A DNA stretch of 64,000 nucleotides from NCBI RefSeq assembly GCF_004962245.1, contig NZ_SUHQ01000026.1:53656-117655 (forward strand). Direction: 5' to 3'. How positions within the stretch are numbered: the stretch's first letter is position 1; the number at the start of each line of letters is the position of its first letter. Made by a program: the position numbers and the translations under genes. This DNA comes from Mesorhizobium sp. Lineage in GTDB: Bacteria; Pseudomonadota; Alphaproteobacteria; Rhizobiales; Rhizobiaceae. Shown here piece by piece: positions 18,540 to 26,942 of this stretch. Below the pieces are notes generated by a model. That model was not told the DNA's origin, did not search any database, and was given only the letters and a program-made list of their open reading frames with translations.

Positions 18540-19643
18540 ATGCTGGATAGATCCGGGTCGTCCTCCGGCAAATTAACTGCCGGGGTTGCACCAAAGAACG
18601 GGGTGCCGAAAAATGGGTCGCAAGCCTCTGCCGATCGCGCCTCGCTTTCCTACATCACCGACGCCGAGCCCGGTATCCGCCGTCTGAGGGCTGGCAAGGG
18701 ATTTTCATACAAGGGGCCTGACGGGCAGGGCGTCGACGAGGCCACTATGTCCCGCATCACGGCGCTCGCCATACCGCCGGCCTGGACGGACGTGTGGATC
18801 TCGCCGGATGCCGACGGTCACATCCAGGCGACGGGCCGGGATCAGCGTGGGCGCAAGCAGTATCGCTACCATGCGCTGTGGGCGGAGGAGCGCGACGGCG
18901 TCAAATATTCGAGCCTCGTCGCCTTTGCAGAAAGCCTGCCTGAGCTGCGACGCCAGATCGATGCCGATCTGCGCCGTCACGGCCTGCCGTTGGAACGCGT
19001 TGTCGCCGCTGTGGTCTGGCTGCTCGACAACACGATGATCCGCGTCGGCAATTCCGCCTACGCTCGCGACAACAACAGCTTTGGGGTGACCACGCTGCGC
19101 GACCGCCATGTCGACATCAACGGCTCGAGCCTGCGTTTCGCTTTCAAAGGCAAGTCCGGCAAGGAATGGAAGCTGAAGCTCGTCGATCGCCGGATCGCCA
19201 GGATCGTGCGCGGCGCGCAGGATCTGCCGGGCCAGAAGCTGTTCCAGTACCTCGACGAGGACGGAAGCAGGCGACCGATCCGTTCCGACGACGTCAACCG
19301 CTATATCAGGGAGACGGCAGGGGCCGATTTCAGCTCCAAGCATTTCCGAACCTGGGGCGGCACCATCCACGCTGCGTCGCTGTTTGCGCAAACCGAACGG
19401 CCCGAAAACCAGGCACAGCAGAAGCGGGTGATGAACGGCATCATCGACAAGGTGGCCGAGCGGCTGGGCAACACGCGCGCCATCTGTCGCAAATGCTACA
19501 TCCACCCGCAGGTTTTCGACGCCTGGTCCGAAGGACGGCTGCTCAGCGAAATGGCGGATGTGAACAAGCGGAAGCGATCGATACCCGACCTTGACGACGA
19601 AGAAGCCGTCGTCCTGAGGTGGCTGAAGGCAGAGTCAGGCTGA
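18540..19643 (+). CDS. DNA topoisomerase IB (poxvirus-like)
   Basis: A 367-residue type IB topoisomerase, which relaxes DNA through a 3'-phosphotyrosine intermediate. The catalytic tyrosine is Y320 in C-R-K-C-Y-I-H-P-Q-V. Other active-site wording is visible in F-R-T-W-G-G-T and in F-K-G-K-S-G-K-E-W. I chose the ATG at 18540 because GGAGAGGA lies just before it; a frame from 18480 would lack this. It stands alone after the transglutaminase cluster. Such enzymes are common in Rhizobiales as accessory topoisomerases. Confidence 0.92.
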   Translation: MLDRSGSSSGKLTAGVAPKNGVPKNGSQASADRASLSYITDAEPGIRRLRAGKGFSYKGPDGQGVDEATMSRITALAIPPAWTDVWISPDADGHIQATGRDQRGRKQYRYHALWAEERDGVKYSSLVAFAESLPELRRQIDADLRRHGLPLERVVAAVVWLLDNTMIRVGNSAYARDNNSFGVTTLRDRHVDINGSSLRFAFKGKSGKEWKLKLVDRRIARIVRGAQDLPGQKLFQYLDEDGSRRPIRSDDVNRYIRETAGADFSSKHFRTWGGTIHAASLFAQTERPENQAQQKRVMNGIIDKVAERLGNTRAICRKCYIHPQVFDAWSEGRLLSEMADVNKRKRSIPDLDDEEAVVLRWLKAESG

Positions 19644-19705
19644 ACCGAGCGGAGCAGTCACAGGCTTTCAGAGCCCTGGCAGGGCGCAATTTTTTATCGA
19701 CGTTA

Positions 19706-19732
19706 TGTCGGGATCGGTTCTACTGTTTCGTC
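19706..19732 (+). promoter_or_regulatory. Putative ECF42-type promoter
   Basis: TGTCGG at 19706-19711 and CGTC at 19729-19732 are 17 bp apart, 26 bp before the YCII gene. ECF42 sigma factors recognise TGTCGA-like -35 and CGWC-like -10 elements upstream of YCII/DGPF-domain genes. The downstream operon encodes exactly such a pair, so autoregulation is likely. Confidence 0.55.
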
Positions 19733-19757
19733 CTTTGACAGAGAAAAGGACGCACTC

Positions 19758-20132
19758 ATGCTCTACGCTATCCTCTGCTATGCCTCCGAAGACGTCGTCT
19801 GCTCGTGGAGCAAGGAACAGGACGATGCCGTCATGGAAAAACTCATCGGCGTGCAGGAGAAATATGCAAAGGCCGGCCGGCTTGGCCCGGTGGCGCGGCT
19901 GTTGCCGACGACCGCTGCGACAACGCTGAGAAAGGTCAAGGGCGAAGCGGTCGTCATCGACGGCCCGTTCGCCGAAACCAAGGAACAGTTCCTCGGTTTC
20001 TACACGCTCGAATGCACCGATCTCGACGAGGCCGTCGCCTTTGCGCGCGAGCTTTCCGACGTCAACCCGAGCGGCGGCTCGTACGAAATCCGGCCGGTTT
20101 CGCTCTTCAGCCCCGCCAAGGTTTCCGCATGA
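19758..20132 (+). CDS. YCII-related (DGPF-type) domain protein
   Basis: A 124-residue YCII-superfamily protein. D-G-P-F-A-E-T-K-E-Q-F-L-G-F-Y is the defining segment, with Y-A-I-L-C-Y-A-S-E-D at the start. This dimeric alpha+beta fold is common beside ECF42 sigma factors. No biochemical role is established for the group. It overlaps the sigma gene by 4 bp (ATGA), so both are translated from one message. Confidence 0.88.
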   Translation: MLYAILCYASEDVVCSWSKEQDDAVMEKLIGVQEKYAKAGRLGPVARLLPTTAATTLRKVKGEAVVIDGPFAETKEQFLGFYTLECTDLDEAVAFARELSDVNPSGGSYEIRPVSLFSPAKVSA

Positions 20133-21403
20133 CCGACCTTACCTGGATCAGCACCGCGATCAGCACCGCCCGCCCGCAGGCGATGGGCGCGCTGCTGCGC
20201 TACTTCCGCGATCTCGATGCGGCGGAGGAAGCCTTCCAGGACGCTTGCCTGCGCGCTCTGAAGAACTGGCCGACAAACGGCCCGCCGCGCGATCCGGCGG
20301 CCTGGCTGATCTTCGTTGGCCGCAACAGCGGCATCGATGCGGTGCGCAAGCGTGCCAAGCAGGCGCCGCTGCCGGAAGAGGACCAGATCTCCGATCTGGA
20401 AGATGCCGAGGCCGATATCGTCGAACGGCTGGACGGCGCGCATTACCGCGACGACATATTGCGGCTGCTGTTCATCTGCTGTCATCCCGACCTGCCGGAG
20501 ACGCAGCAGGTCGCCGTTGCGCTGCGCATCGTCTCCGGCCTGTCCGTCAAGCAGATCGCTCGTGCCTTTCTCGTCGGTGAAAGCGCCATGGAGCAGCGTA
20601 TCACACGTGCCAAGGCGCGCATCGCCGATGCCGGCGTGCCGTTCGAGACGCCCGGCGCGGTCGAACGGTCCGAACGGCTCGCCGCCGTCGCCGCCATGGT
20701 CTACCTGATTTTCAACGAAGGCTATTCGACCAACAGCGGGGAGGCGCCGGCCCGCGCGCCGCTCTGCGAAGAGGCGATCCGGCTGGCCAGGCTGCTGCTC
20801 AGGCTGTTCCAGACCGAGCCGGAGATCATGGGCCTGACGGCGCTTTTGCTTCTCCAGCATGCGCGTGCACCGGCGCGTTTCGACGAGAACGGCGAGATCG
20901 TGCTGCTCGAAGACCAGGACCGCAGCCTGTGGAGCCGCAAGATGATCGACGAGGGGCTGGCGCTGGTCGACAAGGCGCTGCGCCACCGGAAACCCGGTCC
21001 CTATCAGGTGCAAGCGGCGATCGCCGCCCTGCATGCGCGGGCGGAAAAGCCCGAGGACACGGACTGGAATGAGATTGACCTGCTCTACGGCCTGCTCGAG
21101 CAGATGCAGCCGTCGCCGGTGGTGACGCTCAATCGCGCCGTCGCGGTCGCCAAGGTGCGCGGGCCGGAAGCGGCACTTGCCATGATCGAGCCGCTGGAAC
21201 AAAGGCTTTCCGGTTATTTCCACTTCTTCGGCCTCAAGGGCGGACTGCTGATGCAGCTTGGTCGTGGCGAGGAGGCGCGCATCGCCTTCGACCGCGCCAT
21301 CGCACTTGCCAACACGGCAGCCGAGGCTGCCCATATCCGCATGCATATCGACCGGCTGATGAACGAAGGCGCCGCGCGGGGCGCTGCAAAGACGACACGC
21401 TGA
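20129..21403 (+). CDS. ECF42-family RNA polymerase sigma factor with C-terminal TPR-like extension
   Basis: A 424-residue sigma-70 family protein. Region 2 covers about residues 15-75 (Y-F-R-D-L-D-A-A-E-E-A-F-Q-D-A), and region 4 about residues 115-165 (L-R-I-V-S-G-L-S-V-K-Q-I-A-R-A-F). About 250 residues of helical, TPR-like sequence follow, including F-N-E-G-Y-S and V-T-L-N-R-A-V-A. That extension and the adjacent YCII gene are the marks of the ECF42 group. No anti-sigma gene is present, and in this group the C-terminal extension itself controls activity. The start is set by the ATGA overlap. Confidence 0.9.
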   Translation: MTDLTWISTAISTARPQAMGALLRYFRDLDAAEEAFQDACLRALKNWPTNGPPRDPAAWLIFVGRNSGIDAVRKRAKQAPLPEEDQISDLEDAEADIVERLDGAHYRDDILRLLFICCHPDLPETQQVAVALRIVSGLSVKQIARAFLVGESAMEQRITRAKARIADAGVPFETPGAVERSERLAAVAAMVYLIFNEGYSTNSGEAPARAPLCEEAIRLARLLLRLFQTEPEIMGLTALLLLQHARAPARFDENGEIVLLEDQDRSLWSRKMIDEGLALVDKALRHRKPGPYQVQAAIAALHARAEKPEDTDWNEIDLLYGLLEQMQPSPVVTLNRAVAVAKVRGPEAALAMIEPLEQRLSGYFHFFGLKGGLLMQLGRGEEARIAFDRAIALANTAAEAAHIRMHIDRLMNEGAARGAAKTTR

Positions 21404-21571
21404 TCTGGTTCAATCGTCTGCGCAGAGCTTAGACCATGCCGGGGTGGCGATTTTTCCCTGAAACGAGTAAGGCCACGCCATGACAGCGCCTGATGTGCCG
21501 ACAAGCACACGGCGCGCGGTGCAAGGCATCCATCGACGCCATATGAGCGACGGGATCTGAAAGGGACAAAA

Positions 21572-23083
21572 ATGACGATTGCGAAGGAAACAGCCGGGCT
21601 GCTGGCGAAACTGGGCGTCGCCGAGGACGCGCTTTCGGGCGGCGATCTTATCGTGCGCAGCCCGGTCACGGGCGAGCAGATTGCCGCGCTGAAGACGATC
21701 TCGCCGGCCGATGCGGCAAAGACCATCGATAATGCCCACAAAGCCTTTCAGGCGTGGCGGCTGGTGCCGGGGCCGAAGCGCGGCGAGCTGGTGCGGCTGC
21801 TTGGCGAGGAACTGCGCGCGCACAAGGCCGAGCTTGGCCGGCTGGTGTCGATCGAAGTCGGCAAGATCCCGTCCGAAGGCCTCGGCGAAGTGCAGGAGAT
21901 GATCGACATCTGCGATTTCGCCGTCGGCCTGTCACGCCAGCTCTACGGCCTGACCATCGCCACCGAGCGCCCCGGTCATCGCATGATGGAAACCTGGCAT
22001 CCGCTGGGTGTGGTCGGCGTGATTTCCGCCTTTAACTTCCCGGTCGCGGTGTGGTCGTGGAACGCCGCACTGGCGCTGGTCTGTGGCGACGCGGTGGTTT
22101 GGAAGCCGTCGGAAAAGACACCGCTGACGGCGCTCGCCTGCGAAGCGATCTTCAAGCGCGCGGCAAAGCGTTTCGGCGATGCGCCCGAAGGACTGGCGCC
22201 GGTGCTGATCGGCGATCGCGCTGTCGGCGAAATCCTGGTCGACCATCCGAAGGTTCCGCTGGTCTCGGCCACCGGCTCGACCCGCATGGGCAGGGACGTC
22301 GGTCCGCGGCTGGCGAAACGCTTTGCGCGCGCGGTGCTGGAGCTCGGCGGCAACAATGCCGGCATCGTCTGCCCGACGGCAGATCTCGACATGGCCTTGC
22401 GCGCCATCGCCTTTGGCGCCATGGGCACGGCCGGCCAGCGCTGCACGACGCTCAGGCGCCTGTTCGTGCACGACAGCGTCTATGACGCCCTGATTCCGCG
22501 CTTGAAGAAGGCCTATGAAAGCGTCTCGGTGGGCAATCCGCTGGAGACATCAGCGCTGGTCGGACCGCTGATCGACAAGGCCGCCTTCGACAGCATGCAG
22601 AAGGCGCTCAAGGAAGCGGTTTCGCATGGCGGCAAGGTGACCGGTGGCACACGGGTCGAGAACGGCCATCCCGACGCCTATTACGTGCATCCGGCGCTGG
22701 TCGAAATGCCGAAGCAGGTTTCGCCGGTGACGGAAGAGACCTTCGCGCCGATCCTCTATGTGATGAAATACTCGGATTTCGACGCCGTGCTCGACGAGCA
22801 CAATGCAGTTGGAGCGGGACTGTCGTCGTCGATCTTCACCCGCGACCTGCAGGAATCCGAACGCTTTCTCGGCGTCGACGGTTCGGACTGCGGCATCGCC
22901 AACGTCAACATAGGTACATCGGGGGCCGAGATCGGTGGTGCCTTCGGTGGCGAGAAGGAGACCGGCGGCGGTCGTGAGTCCGGCTCGGACGCCTGGAAGG
23001 CGTATATGCGGCGTGCCACCAACACGGTGAACTATTCGAAGGCGCTGCCGCTGGCGCAGGGCGTCTCCTTCGACATCGACTGA
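21572..23083 (+). CDS. ALDH7-type aldehyde dehydrogenase (piperideine-6-carboxylate / aminoadipate semialdehyde dehydrogenase)
   Basis: A 503-residue NAD-dependent aldehyde dehydrogenase. The general base is E257 (L-E-L-G-G-N-N-A) and the nucleophile C291 (G-Q-R-C-T-T-L-R-R), with the usual 34-residue spacing. A-T-E-R-P-G-H-R-M-M-E-T-W-H-P and N-T-V-N-Y-S near the end are typical of antiquitin (ALDH7), which oxidises alpha-aminoadipate semialdehyde in lysine breakdown. That would feed the glutaryl-CoA route of the gcdH gene about 10 kb upstream. AAAGGGAC precedes the ATG. Aldehyde specificity beyond the subfamily is inferred. Confidence 0.87.
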   Translation: MTIAKETAGLLAKLGVAEDALSGGDLIVRSPVTGEQIAALKTISPADAAKTIDNAHKAFQAWRLVPGPKRGELVRLLGEELRAHKAELGRLVSIEVGKIPSEGLGEVQEMIDICDFAVGLSRQLYGLTIATERPGHRMMETWHPLGVVGVISAFNFPVAVWSWNAALALVCGDAVVWKPSEKTPLTALACEAIFKRAAKRFGDAPEGLAPVLIGDRAVGEILVDHPKVPLVSATGSTRMGRDVGPRLAKRFARAVLELGGNNAGIVCPTADLDMALRAIAFGAMGTAGQRCTTLRRLFVHDSVYDALIPRLKKAYESVSVGNPLETSALVGPLIDKAAFDSMQKALKEAVSHGGKVTGGTRVENGHPDAYYVHPALVEMPKQVSPVTEETFAPILYVMKYSDFDAVLDEHNAVGAGLSSSIFTRDLQESERFLGVDGSDCGIANVNIGTSGAEIGGAFGGEKETGGGRESGSDAWKAYMRRATNTVNYSKALPLAQGVSFDID

Positions 23084-23099
23084 GGACGCCAGGGTTCCT

Positions 23100-23129
23100 G
23101 TCGTGGCGGCAGCAAATGGCCGCCACGAC
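23100..23129. terminator. Hairpin between convergent genes
   Basis: Perfect 11-bp arms (GTCGTGGCGGC and its complement) enclose an 8-base loop, 17 bp after the dehydrogenase stop. No T-tract follows on either strand. It is probably a shared 3' hairpin for the two convergent transcripts. Confidence 0.5.
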
Positions 23130-23241
23130 GAATCTCAGGTCGCCATCGCGATCGCCGTTCAGTCGTTCGCCGATGGCGAAAACAGGTTTCGAAAGCCGCA
23201 TCGATGATCGCGAGCTTCGCGGCCTAGCGCCACATGGCTGG

Positions 23242-24276
23242 TCAGTGCCCGGGTGAATCGTCGTCTTCACCGTCGGCTTCGGCGTTCTGGTCGTGAACTT
23301 TCCGCCAGTCGGCGACCGTTCGGCCCAGCGAGGAATCCTGGAGATGATCGGCAAGGCGTGCCTGCTGACGCAAGGCCAGGCGCACGGCAGCGCGTGCGAA
23401 GCGGTTGGCGGGCATGCCGAAGCTCTCGGGCGCATCACCGCGTTCCAGCCGTTCAATCACGCGCTTCTTCACCGCCACGATCTCGGGGTCGCCATACCTG
23501 CCAAGCAACGCCTGGAAATCGCGATGAAGGTCGCTGTCGAACGGCAGGTCCTCGCCCATCGGACCGATCACCGGATTGCCGGGATGCATCGAGCCTAGCG
23601 GCAGCAGGCCGTCGGGAATGGGCGTGTTTGCCGAGTGCGTGCGACCGCTCTTCAGCAGTTTCGGCAAGAGATGCGTATGCGGTCCTGGTGGGGAAACGCC
23701 GCCCGTGTCCGGGCCGCCGATCTTCTGGTAAACCTCGACGCGGCCGATATTGGTCAGCGCGACGCGATGCGGATGCGCTGAAAGAATAGCCGTCAAGGCG
23801 GGATTGTCGTGTTCGAACAGCGAGCGTCCCAGGCCGGCTCGCAATGCGGCGAGCAGCTTCGGATCACTGGTGCGGATGCAGAAATCGCATTGCGGCAACG
23901 ACAGTCCCATATCGAACAGGATGCCGGTGCGATCTATGCCGCGAACGGCGTCGTCGTCCGGACCGAGCTCGGTCAGCACCGGGCGTGCGGTGCGTCGTGC
24001 CAGATCGTCAGGCAGACAGAACGACAGGGCCTGGCTCCAGCGATGACGCCTGGGGCTTGGCGTCTCATAGGCAACGGCATGTACATCGCCCAGCTTTCGC
24101 CAGTCGATGTGGATGGCGCCCCGCCTGGTCGCGCGCATCAATACATGCGGCTCGTCGACAACAGCGACCTCGCCTTGATCCTGGTGAAACTCGGCGATGG
24201 CGCCGAATATGCCCATGCTCCAGCCTGTTCGCCAGTCGGCCAGATGCCGCCGCACGAGATCTTCGAGATCACTCAT
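23242..24276 (-). CDS. Conserved protein of unknown function at the end of the B12 uptake operon
   Basis: A 344-residue soluble protein that I cannot assign to a function. It has no signal peptide or membrane segment. Features that can be seen are an N-terminal W-R-T-G-W-S-M-G-I-F-G-A-I-A-E-F, a P-G-P-H-T-H-L-L-P-K-L-L-K-S-G-R segment in the middle, and an acidic tail (E-A-D-G-E-D-D-D). It starts 4 bp after the btuD stop, so it is in the riboswitch-controlled operon. A link to cobalamin uptake or use is inferred from position only. Confidence 0.8.
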   Translation of the reverse strand: MSDLEDLVRRHLADWRTGWSMGIFGAIAEFHQDQGEVAVVDEPHVLMRATRRGAIHIDWRKLGDVHAVAYETPSPRRHRWSQALSFCLPDDLARRTARPVLTELGPDDDAVRGIDRTGILFDMGLSLPQCDFCIRTSDPKLLAALRAGLGRSLFEHDNPALTAILSAHPHRVALTNIGRVEVYQKIGGPDTGGVSPPGPHTHLLPKLLKSGRTHSANTPIPDGLLPLGSMHPGNPVIGPMGEDLPFDSDLHRDFQALLGRYGDPEIVAVKKRVIERLERGDAPESFGMPANRFARAAVRLALRQQARLADHLQDSSLGRTVADWRKVHDQNAEADGEDDDSPGH

Positions 24277-24280
24277 CGCT

Positions 24281-25078
24281 TCACGCCTTGCCTGTTTGCG
24301 CCGGATTGCCAGCAGCGGCGACGTTCAATGGCTGGACGATCATTCCGTCCGCCGCTTCACCGAGATAGGCTTCGACGCCATAGACCGACCGCAGCCGTTC
24401 TGCCGTCAACACGGTGCGCGGCCGCCCGTCAGCGACGATAATGCCATGATCAAGCAGGATCAGCCGCGAGCACCAGCGGGCCGCCAGGCCGAGATCATGC
24501 ATGGAGGCTACGACCGCGCGGCCTTCCGAAGCGAGCTCGGCGAAGGTCCGCATCACCATTATCTGGTGCGAGGGATCGAGACCCGCCGTCGGTTCGTCAG
24601 CCAAAAGCAGTGGCGCGTCCTGGGCGAGGGCGCGCGCGATGAGAACCCGTGCCTTCTCGCCGCCGGACAGCTGCGTCGCCGGCCGGTCGCGAAAGGTCTC
24701 GATTTCCATACGCTGGATGGCGCGGTTGATCACCTTGATGTCTTCAGCGCTCAGGCCCGCAAAGGCCGAGCCGTACGGCGCGCGACCCAGCGACACCAGC
24801 ATCTCCACCGAAACCGCCCAGGCGATATCGCGCTCCTGCGGCAGGTAGGCTATGTGGCGCGCACGTTCGCGAATGGACAGAGTCTCGCGCCCGCCAACGG
24901 CAATATGACCTTCACTGCGAACCAGGCCCAGAGCAGCACGCAGCAGCGTCGACTTGCCGGCGCCATTAGGGCCGATCAGCCCGACGAACTCGCCCGCGCC
25001 TATGGCGAAGGAAAGCCCCTTGAGCACAGGCTTGCCGCCGAGCGAGGCGTGGAGGTCTGAAACGGAGAGCAGGCTCAC
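24281..25078 (-). CDS. btuD: ABC transporter ATPase for cobalamin (BtuD-like)
   Basis: A 265-residue iron/B12-type ATPase with Walker A G-P-N-G-A-G-K-S-T, signature L-S-G-G-E-K-A-R and Walker B L-L-L-A-D-E-P-T. I chose the GTG at 25078. It overlaps the btuC stop as GTGA and has GGAGG 8 bp upstream, whereas the ATG at 25111 would extend into btuC. It powers the BtuC channel. The B12 assignment rests on the riboswitch and the TonB receptor, since siderophore systems use the same fold. Confidence 0.88.
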   Translation of the reverse strand: MSLLSVSDLHASLGGKPVLKGLSFAIGAGEFVGLIGPNGAGKSTLLRAALGLVRSEGHIAVGGRETLSIRERARHIAYLPQERDIAWAVSVEMLVSLGRAPYGSAFAGLSAEDIKVINRAIQRMEIETFRDRPATQLSGGEKARVLIARALAQDAPLLLADEPTAGLDPSHQIMVMRTFAELASEGRAVVASMHDLGLAARWCSRLILLDHGIIVADGRPRTVLTAERLRSVYGVEAYLGEAADGMIVQPLNVAAAGNPAQTGKA

Positions 25079-26076
25079 AGCATTTGCCTCCGCGTCCGGT
25101 AGACCAGCCACAGGAAGAACGGCGCGCCGACGATCGCCGTCAGCACGCCGAGCTTGAGATCGCGTCCCGGTGCAATGACGCGCACCAGGATGTCCGCTGC
25201 CAGCAGCACGCAGGCGCCGCCGAGCGCACTGGCGGGAAGCAGGCGCGACGGCCGGGACCCGACCAACGGCCGCAGGATATGCGGCACGATCAGTCCGACG
25301 AAGCCGATGGCGCCAGCCACTGCCGTTGCCGCGCCCACGGATGCCGCCGTGCCGAGCACGGCGAGGAACTGCACGCGGCGCATGTCGACGCCCATGCTGG
25401 CTGCCGCGTCGCTTCCCAAGGTCAGTGCGTCGAGCGCGCGGGCGAGGCTTGCCAGCATAACCCAGCCGGCAATCATGAACGGCGCCGCCAGCCAGACATG
25501 CGTCATCGAACGATCGGTGAGCGAACCCAGCATCCAGAACATGATCTCAAGCGCCGCGAACGGATTGGGCGACAGGTTGAGGGCAAGCGAGGTCATCGCA
25601 CCGGCGAAGGCCGATACGGCAATGCCGGACAGGATGATGGTCAAGACGCTGGCGCGGGTTCCGGCCATTGACCGAACGACGAACACCGCCAGCACCGCAC
25701 CCGCCAGGGCCGCCAGCGGCAGGCCGAGCGGGAAGACGGCGGAGAGGCCGGAATAGATCGCGATCACCGCGCCGAGCGAAGCCGATGCGCTGACGCCGAG
25801 CAGACCCGGCTCGGCCAGCGGATTGCGCAGCCAGCCTTGAAGGGCAGCTCCCGACAGGCCAAGCGTTGCGCCGATCATCAGGCCGAGGATGGCGCGCGGC
25901 AGGCGGATTTCCCGCATGATCAAGGCGATGGCGTCGCCCTTGTCCGAAAGCAGGGCCGACAGGCTGTCGCCGAATGCAATCGCCGCCGGACCGACGGTCA
26001 GCGACAGCAGGAACAGGGCCACCGTGGCCAGGCCGAGAAAGACGAGAACCAGCCGGTAGCGCGCGCTGTCGCTCAT
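25075..26076 (-). CDS. btuC: Cobalamin ABC transporter permease (BtuC/FecCD family)
   Basis: A 333-residue permease of the FecCD family with about ten hydrophobic segments. Family motifs include R-L-P-R-A-I-L-G-L-M-I-G-A-T-L-G-L-S-G-A, G-W-L-R-N-P-L-A-E-P and G-L-I-V-P-H-I-L-R. It overlaps btuF upstream by 4 bp and btuD downstream by 4 bp. It should transport cobalamin from the periplasmic binding protein into the cytoplasm. Confidence 0.92.
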   Translation of the reverse strand: MSDSARYRLVLVFLGLATVALFLLSLTVGPAAIAFGDSLSALLSDKGDAIALIMREIRLPRAILGLMIGATLGLSGAALQGWLRNPLAEPGLLGVSASASLGAVIAIYSGLSAVFPLGLPLAALAGAVLAVFVVRSMAGTRASVLTIILSGIAVSAFAGAMTSLALNLSPNPFAALEIMFWMLGSLTDRSMTHVWLAAPFMIAGWVMLASLARALDALTLGSDAAASMGVDMRRVQFLAVLGTAASVGAATAVAGAIGFVGLIVPHILRPLVGSRPSRLLPASALGGACVLLAADILVRVIAPGRDLKLGVLTAIVGAPFFLWLVYRTRRQML

Positions 26077-26942
26077 GGCGTTGCGCCATCGGATTTCCGC
26101 GCCGCGTCCTGGAGCATGCGCGCGGCTTCGAGCGTGAACGGCGCGCCGCAGATCGTGTATTTGCCGGGGACGGCGATTTTCTGCCCGGACAAGGCCTTGT
26201 AGGCGGGATGAACGAAATTCTCCTGCGCCAGCGCCGGAGCCTCATCGCGGCTGTCGTCGGCGACGATCAGATCGGGATTGGCGACGAGCAACAGTTCGAG
26301 CGGCAGCCTGACCGTGCCGGCAAGACCGAGCGTGTCGTCGATATTGGTGAGGCCCGAGGCTTTCACGATCGCATCGGCCAGGGTTCCGGATCCTGAGGTG
26401 TAGCTGTTGGCGTAGTAGAGCGCGACGGTCTTGCCGGGTACGGCATTCGCGGCGAGCTTCGCCAGCCCGGCATCGAGTTCGGCGACAAGTTCGGCCGCAC
26501 GCCGCTGCCGCTGGAGGATGTCGCCCATGCGCCTGAGGTTGGCTCTGACATCGTCGAAGGAGCTCTCCGGCGCGAACTCCTCGACCCGGAAACCAAGGCG
26601 CCTGAGCAGCGCCACAGTGGTGCGCGTCGTGTAGGTGCCGGCAATCACGAGGTCCGGCTGCATCAGGAAAATCTCTTCGGCCAGACCATGATTGACGACA
26701 TAGCCGCTGGCCTGACTGGCCAAGACCGAGGAACTTTGGTCTCCTGCCAGATAGGACACCGAATAAAGCTGACCCGGGCCGGCAATCAGCATCGCCATCT
26801 GGTCGGTGCAAAGGTTCATCGAAACGACGCGTTTCGGTGGTTCGGTCGCCAGAGCCGGCGCGCAACAGGGCATCACGAGGGTGGCGAGCGCTGTCCCCGC
26901 GATCGTTGCGCGCATCGGATGATTCCTTGTCGCCATCGCCAT
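26073..26942 (-). CDS. btuF: Periplasmic cobalamin-binding protein (BtuF-like)
   Basis: A 289-residue helical-backbone binding protein. A signal peptide lies at about residues 10-33 (ends A-L-A-T), so the internal Met10 is an alternative start. V-V-S-M-N-L-C-T-D-Q-M-A-M-L is the typical mature N-terminus. The first ATG shares one base with the btuB stop (TGATG). It hands substrate from the TonB receptor to BtuC. Heme or siderophore cannot be excluded from the protein alone, but the riboswitch argues for B12. Confidence 0.88.
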   Translation of the reverse strand: MAMATRNHPMRATIAGTALATLVMPCCAPALATEPPKRVVSMNLCTDQMAMLIAGPGQLYSVSYLAGDQSSSVLASQASGYVVNHGLAEEIFLMQPDLVIAGTYTTRTTVALLRRLGFRVEEFAPESSFDDVRANLRRMGDILQRQRRAAELVAELDAGLAKLAANAVPGKTVALYYANSYTSGSGTLADAIVKASGLTNIDDTLGLAGTVRLPLELLLVANPDLIVADDSRDEAPALAQENFVHPAYKALSGQKIAVPGKYTICGAPFTLEAARMLQDAARKSDGATP

